A stretch of 7,848 nt of DNA from an uncultured Caulobacterales bacterium (lineage in GTDB: Bacteria > Pseudomonadota > Alphaproteobacteria > Caulobacterales > Caulobacteraceae): contig CAIUZX010000366.1 in NCBI GenBank assembly GCA_903903715.1, forward strand, positions 1 through 7,848, given 5' to 3'. The notes below the pieces were generated by a model. The model made no database searches. It was not told the origin of the DNA and was given only the letters and a program-made list of their open reading frames with translations. Positions 5,750 to 7,848 of this stretch are shown here, piece by piece (the stretch's first letter is position 1; each line of letters opens with the position of its first letter). The position numbers and the translations under genes are program-made.

Positions 5750-5963
5750 GCCGCGCGCCAAGACACGGGCCCGCAATGCAAACTCCGTCCAGGATCCGGA
5801 ACAGCGCGCCGTGCGTCTGGCACACGAGATGCGCCCCATCTCTTGACAAGGGCGGGACGGGTGAAGCGGTGAGCGGCCCCCCGGAATGGGGGCAGATGTT
5901 CTGAAAACGCCTGATCTCATCGCCCAACGGCGCGTGAATGACGCTCGGGACGGGTGCGATCAA
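5703..5963 (-). CDS. Small Rieske [2Fe-2S] protein
   Basis: An 86-residue protein with both cluster-binding boxes: CPHSGGPL (C24, H26) and CQTHGALFR (C48, H51), followed by the DGVCIAGPCLGARL block common to small soluble Rieske ferredoxins. These ligands would hold a [2Fe-2S] cluster through two Cys and two His for electron transfer; the partner is unknown. There is no signal or membrane segment. The start is TTG at 5963, overlapping the YciI stop in a TTGA junction. This leaves only 23 residues before the first ligand, where related proteins usually have about 40, so one or two N-terminal strands seem missing. The frame is open further upstream, inside the YciI gene, without a convincing start. 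It is the last gene of the tsaD-gpsA-YciI series. Confidence 0.82.
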   Translation of the reverse strand: MIAPVPSVIHAPLGDEIRRFQNICPHSGGPLTASPVPPLSRDGAHLVCQTHGALFRILDGVCIAGPCLGARLTPLDGERDCKEAPR

Positions 5964-6244
5964 AGAAAACCGCCCAGGGCGAGCCGCCAGGGTCGCACGT
6001 CCACGGACGCAAACAGGCCCGCAAGCGCGTAGGGGTCATGGGCCGCGAAGCTGTGCGCCTCGGAAAGACTTTCGGTCTCGATGATCAGCATAGAGCCTAT
6101 AGGCTGGCCATCGGCGTCCAGGAAAGGCCCGCCTGCCCTGACGCACCCACTCGCCTTCGCATAGGCGAGATGGGCCTCGCGCGTCGCCATGCGCAGGTCG
6201 AGCGATGCGGGCTTGTCTTGGCAGATCAGGACGAAATGAGCCAT
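5960..6244 (-). CDS. YciI family protein
   Basis: A 94-residue protein with the ferredoxin-like fold pattern of the YciI family: a first strand HFVLICQDKP, helix with H25 (REAHLAYAK), strand VRAGGPFLD, strand GSMLIIE, helix, then the family mark AHDPY (H69-D70-P71) and a C-terminal VRPWRLALG strand. YciI proteins are small cytoplasmic dimers with a conserved His-Asp pair at a presumed active site; cellular roles are mostly unknown, and no substrate can be named here. The ATG at 6244 has AAAGG about 7 nt upstream. It starts 11 nt after the gpsA stop, in the same operon, and its stop overlaps the Rieske start. Confidence 0.92.
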   Translation of the reverse strand: MAHFVLICQDKPASLDLRMATREAHLAYAKASGCVRAGGPFLDADGQPIGSMLIIETESLSEAHSFAAHDPYALAGLFASVDVRPWRLALGGFL

Positions 6245-6255
6245 TGCGGGGCCTT

Positions 6256-7251
6256 TCAGTGTTCGAACTTGAGGGGGCGAGCCAGAAGATCCTCGATAGC
6301 AGCCTTTAGGGTGATGTCTCCCGTCAGCACCGCGGCAGTCATAGTGCAGATCGGCATCTCGACACCAAGCTTTACGGCGAGCGCACGCACCGCAGGCGCA
6401 GACGCAATGCCTTCGGCTACCGTCAGTCGGTTGGCCAGCGCTTCGGCGAGACTTAAGCCCCGACCGAGAGCCAGACCGACACTCATGTTGCGTGACTTGG
6501 GCGAAGAACAGGTGAGGACGAGATCACCGAGCCCGCAGAGGCCCGCGAGCGTTTCCGCTTGAGCGCCGAGCGCGACGCCCAGCCGCGTCATTTCCGCAAA
6601 ACCACGTGTGATCAACGCGGCGTGCGCGCTCCGACCGAGTCCTAGCCCTTCAACGGCCCCGCAGGCGATGGCGAGCACATTCTTCACAGCCCCGCCCGCT
6701 TCGGCGCCGATCAGGTCGGTTGAAAGGTAAGGACGAAACGCGGGGTTCGCCAAACTGGCGGCCATCGCACGACCGATGTCCCGGTCGGCGCAGGCGAGGG
6801 TCACCGCTGTCGGCAGGCCTTGCGCCACTTCGCCCGCAAAACTTGGGCCCGAGAGCACAGCCAGCGGCGTGCGGGGACAGACCTCCTGCGCCACCTGCGT
6901 CATGAGGTTCAGTGTTCCCTGCTCGATGCCCTTTGCGCAAAGCACGATCGGCGTCCGGGTGGAGCCCGCGCCACGAAACGCCTGGAGACTGCTGCGAAGG
7001 TGCTGTGCAGGCGTGACCGCGAGGATGAGATCGCACTCACCAAGCTCCTCCATCTTGCCCGTCGCATGGATGGCCGGGCTGAGCGTGATGTCGGGCAGGA
7101 AGGTTCGGTTGACCTTCAGAGCGCGAATGTCGGCGACTGTCTCGGGTTCCCGGCAGAACAGTCTCACCTTCGCACCGGCACGCGCCGCGGTTTGTGCGAG
7201 CGCCGTGCCCCATGCGCCTGCGCCGATCACACCCACATGTCGGTACCGCAT
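6256..7251 (-). CDS. gpsA: NAD(P)-dependent glycerol-3-phosphate dehydrogenase
   Basis: GpsA reduces dihydroxyacetone phosphate to sn-glycerol-3-phosphate, the backbone precursor of phospholipids, in the cytoplasm. The 331-residue length is normal. An N-terminal Rossmann fold opens with VGVIGAGAWGTALA (GAGAWG at residues 10-15). Further landmarks are CAKG (K107), SGPSFAGEVA (134-143), the catalytic lysine in GGAVKNVLAIACG (K190), GLGDLVLTC (240-248) and SRNMSVG with R254-N255, which contacts the cofactor and substrate in this family. The ATG at 7251 shares one base with the tsaD stop (TGATG); a GTG at 7254 is an alternative, but AAGG and GGGAG upstream suit the ATG. All key residues are intact, so it should be active. 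Translation is probably coupled to tsaD. Confidence 0.97.
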   Translation of the reverse strand: MRYRHVGVIGAGAWGTALAQTAARAGAKVRLFCREPETVADIRALKVNRTFLPDITLSPAIHATGKMEELGECDLILAVTPAQHLRSSLQAFRGAGSTRTPIVLCAKGIEQGTLNLMTQVAQEVCPRTPLAVLSGPSFAGEVAQGLPTAVTLACADRDIGRAMAASLANPAFRPYLSTDLIGAEAGGAVKNVLAIACGAVEGLGLGRSAHAALITRGFAEMTRLGVALGAQAETLAGLCGLGDLVLTCSSPKSRNMSVGLALGRGLSLAEALANRLTVAEGIASAPAVRALAVKLGVEMPICTMTAAVLTGDITLKAAIEDLLARPLKFEH

Positions 7252-7848
7252 CACGCCTTGGCTCCCTTGCGGCCGTAGGCGTTCATCGGGTGAGACGCAG
7301 CGGCGGCCTCGTCCAGCGGCCAGCGCGGCCGGGCGGCGACATCGAGGGGATCTGTCAGACCGAGAGCCAGACGCTCGGCGCCGGCCAGCGCGATCATCGC
7401 GCCGTTGTCAGTGCAGTAGGCCAGGCTGGGTGCCGCAAAAGCAAATCCAGCCGCCGTCGCCGCTTGCGCCAGCGCAGACCGTACGGCGGCGTTCGCTGCG
7501 ACCCCGCCTGCGACGGCGAACAGGCGCGCATCATCTGGGTGCTGCTCGACATGCGCCGCCATCGCCCGCGCCGATTTCTCCGCGAGTTGATGCGCGATCG
7601 CTGTCTGAACGGCGCAGGCGAGGTCTCGACGCTCTTCATCGGTCGTCAGACCGGCGGCGATCCGGCTGGCCGCAGTCTTGAGGCCCGAAAACGAAAAATC
7701 GCAGCCGGCGCGACCGGCCACCCTCTTGGGCAGGGAAAACCGCTTCGGATCGCCGCCTTGCGCCAGGCGTTCGAGAGCCGGGCCGCCCGGATAGCCGAGG
7801 TCCAGGGACATGGCGATCTTGTCGAAGGCCTCTCCGGCGGCGTCGTCG
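7251..7848 (-). CDS. tsaD: tRNA N6-threonylcarbamoyladenosine transferase TsaD, 5' part outside the window
   Basis: TsaD (formerly Gcp/YgjD) transfers the threonylcarbamoyl group to A37 of tRNAs that read ANN codons, working with TsaB and TsaE. Only the C-terminal 198 residues are visible; the frame runs off the right edge, and the residues before the internal ATG at 7811 (DDAAGEAFDKIA) already match the family, so 7811 is not the start. Landmarks are LGYPGGPALE, CDFSFSGLKTA, the VAGGVAANAAVR nucleotide-binding loop and YCTDNGAMIALAG with the metal-ligand aspartate. The HxxxH metal motif would lie upstream, outside the window. The C-terminus ends at a normal place. It is the first visible gene of a four-gene series with gpsA, YciI and Rieske genes. 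Confidence 0.96.
   Translation of the reverse strand, partial: DDAAGEAFDKIAMSLDLGYPGGPALERLAQGGDPKRFSLPKRVAGRAGCDFSFSGLKTAASRIAAGLTTDEERRDLACAVQTAIAHQLAEKSARAMAAHVEQHPDDARLFAVAGGVAANAAVRSALAQAATAAGFAFAAPSLAYCTDNGAMIALAGAERLALGLTDPLDVAARPRWPLDEAAAASHPMNAYGRKGAKA

Noticed and set aside
5954..6562. Open frame of 202 codons on the + strand
   Set aside because: It runs antisense to the YciI gene and gpsA, both clearly recognised. The product is Arg/Ala/Ser-rich with no family likeness, a typical GC-rich shadow frame.
6776..7681. Open frame of 301 codons on the + strand
   Set aside because: Antisense to gpsA and tsaD, which carry all their family motifs. The translation is low-complexity Arg/Pro-rich.
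1..7848. Search for transposons, phage genes, CRISPR repeats, toxin-antitoxin or other defence genes
   Set aside because: No transposase, integrase, repeat array, long terminal repeats or base-composition shift was seen. All genes look like native core genes.

Overview
The window is GC-rich chromosomal DNA from an alphaproteobacterium. Gene content and protein style point to Caulobacterales or a close relative (Caulobacter, Phenylobacterium or Brevundimonas type). The markers are a CnoX chaperedoxin with a full WCGPC site, a ProXp-ala type prolyl-tRNA editing protein, a stand-alone LON substrate-binding domain protein, a single-cysteine Trm112-like protein and a DUF6065 protein. Genus-level placement is inference from memory of these families.

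Layout, left to right. (1) The 3' part of uxaC (glucuronate isomerase, + strand) enters from the left edge and meets a SOUL heme-binding family gene (- strand) across a short convergent gap with a GC-rich hairpin. (2) A tRNA-Gly(GCC) gene lies on the - strand just upstream of the SOUL gene, with a possible promoter behind it. (3) A DUF6065 gene (- strand) has no known function. It is divergent from (4) a + strand series: ProXp-ala type editing protein, cnoX, LON-domain protein, Trm112-like protein and DUF971 protein. The last four are tightly packed (3-nt gap, 25-nt gap, 4-nt overlap) and look like one operon. (5) Four genes on the - strand read in from the right edge: tsaD (5' end outside the window), gpsA, a YciI-like gene and a small Rieske gene. 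They are packed by 1-nt overlap, 11-nt gap and 4-nt overlap. The Rieske gene overlaps the DUF971 gene tail-to-tail by 47 bp.

Functionally, the + strand block reads as translation fidelity and protein quality control: clearance of mischarged tRNA-Pro, a chaperone-thioredoxin, and a Lon-like recognition domain. The right-hand operon combines tRNA t6A modification (TsaD), glycerol-3-phosphate synthesis for phospholipids (GpsA) and two small accessory proteins. The left edge is hexuronate catabolism.

I saw no mobile element, CRISPR array, phage gene or toxin-antitoxin pair. This is an ordinary core-genome region. The points worth a second look are modest: two TTG starts in TTGA overlaps, the cnoX/LON pairing, the short Rieske protein, the uncharacterised DUF6065 gene, and the tRNA/SOUL arrangement.
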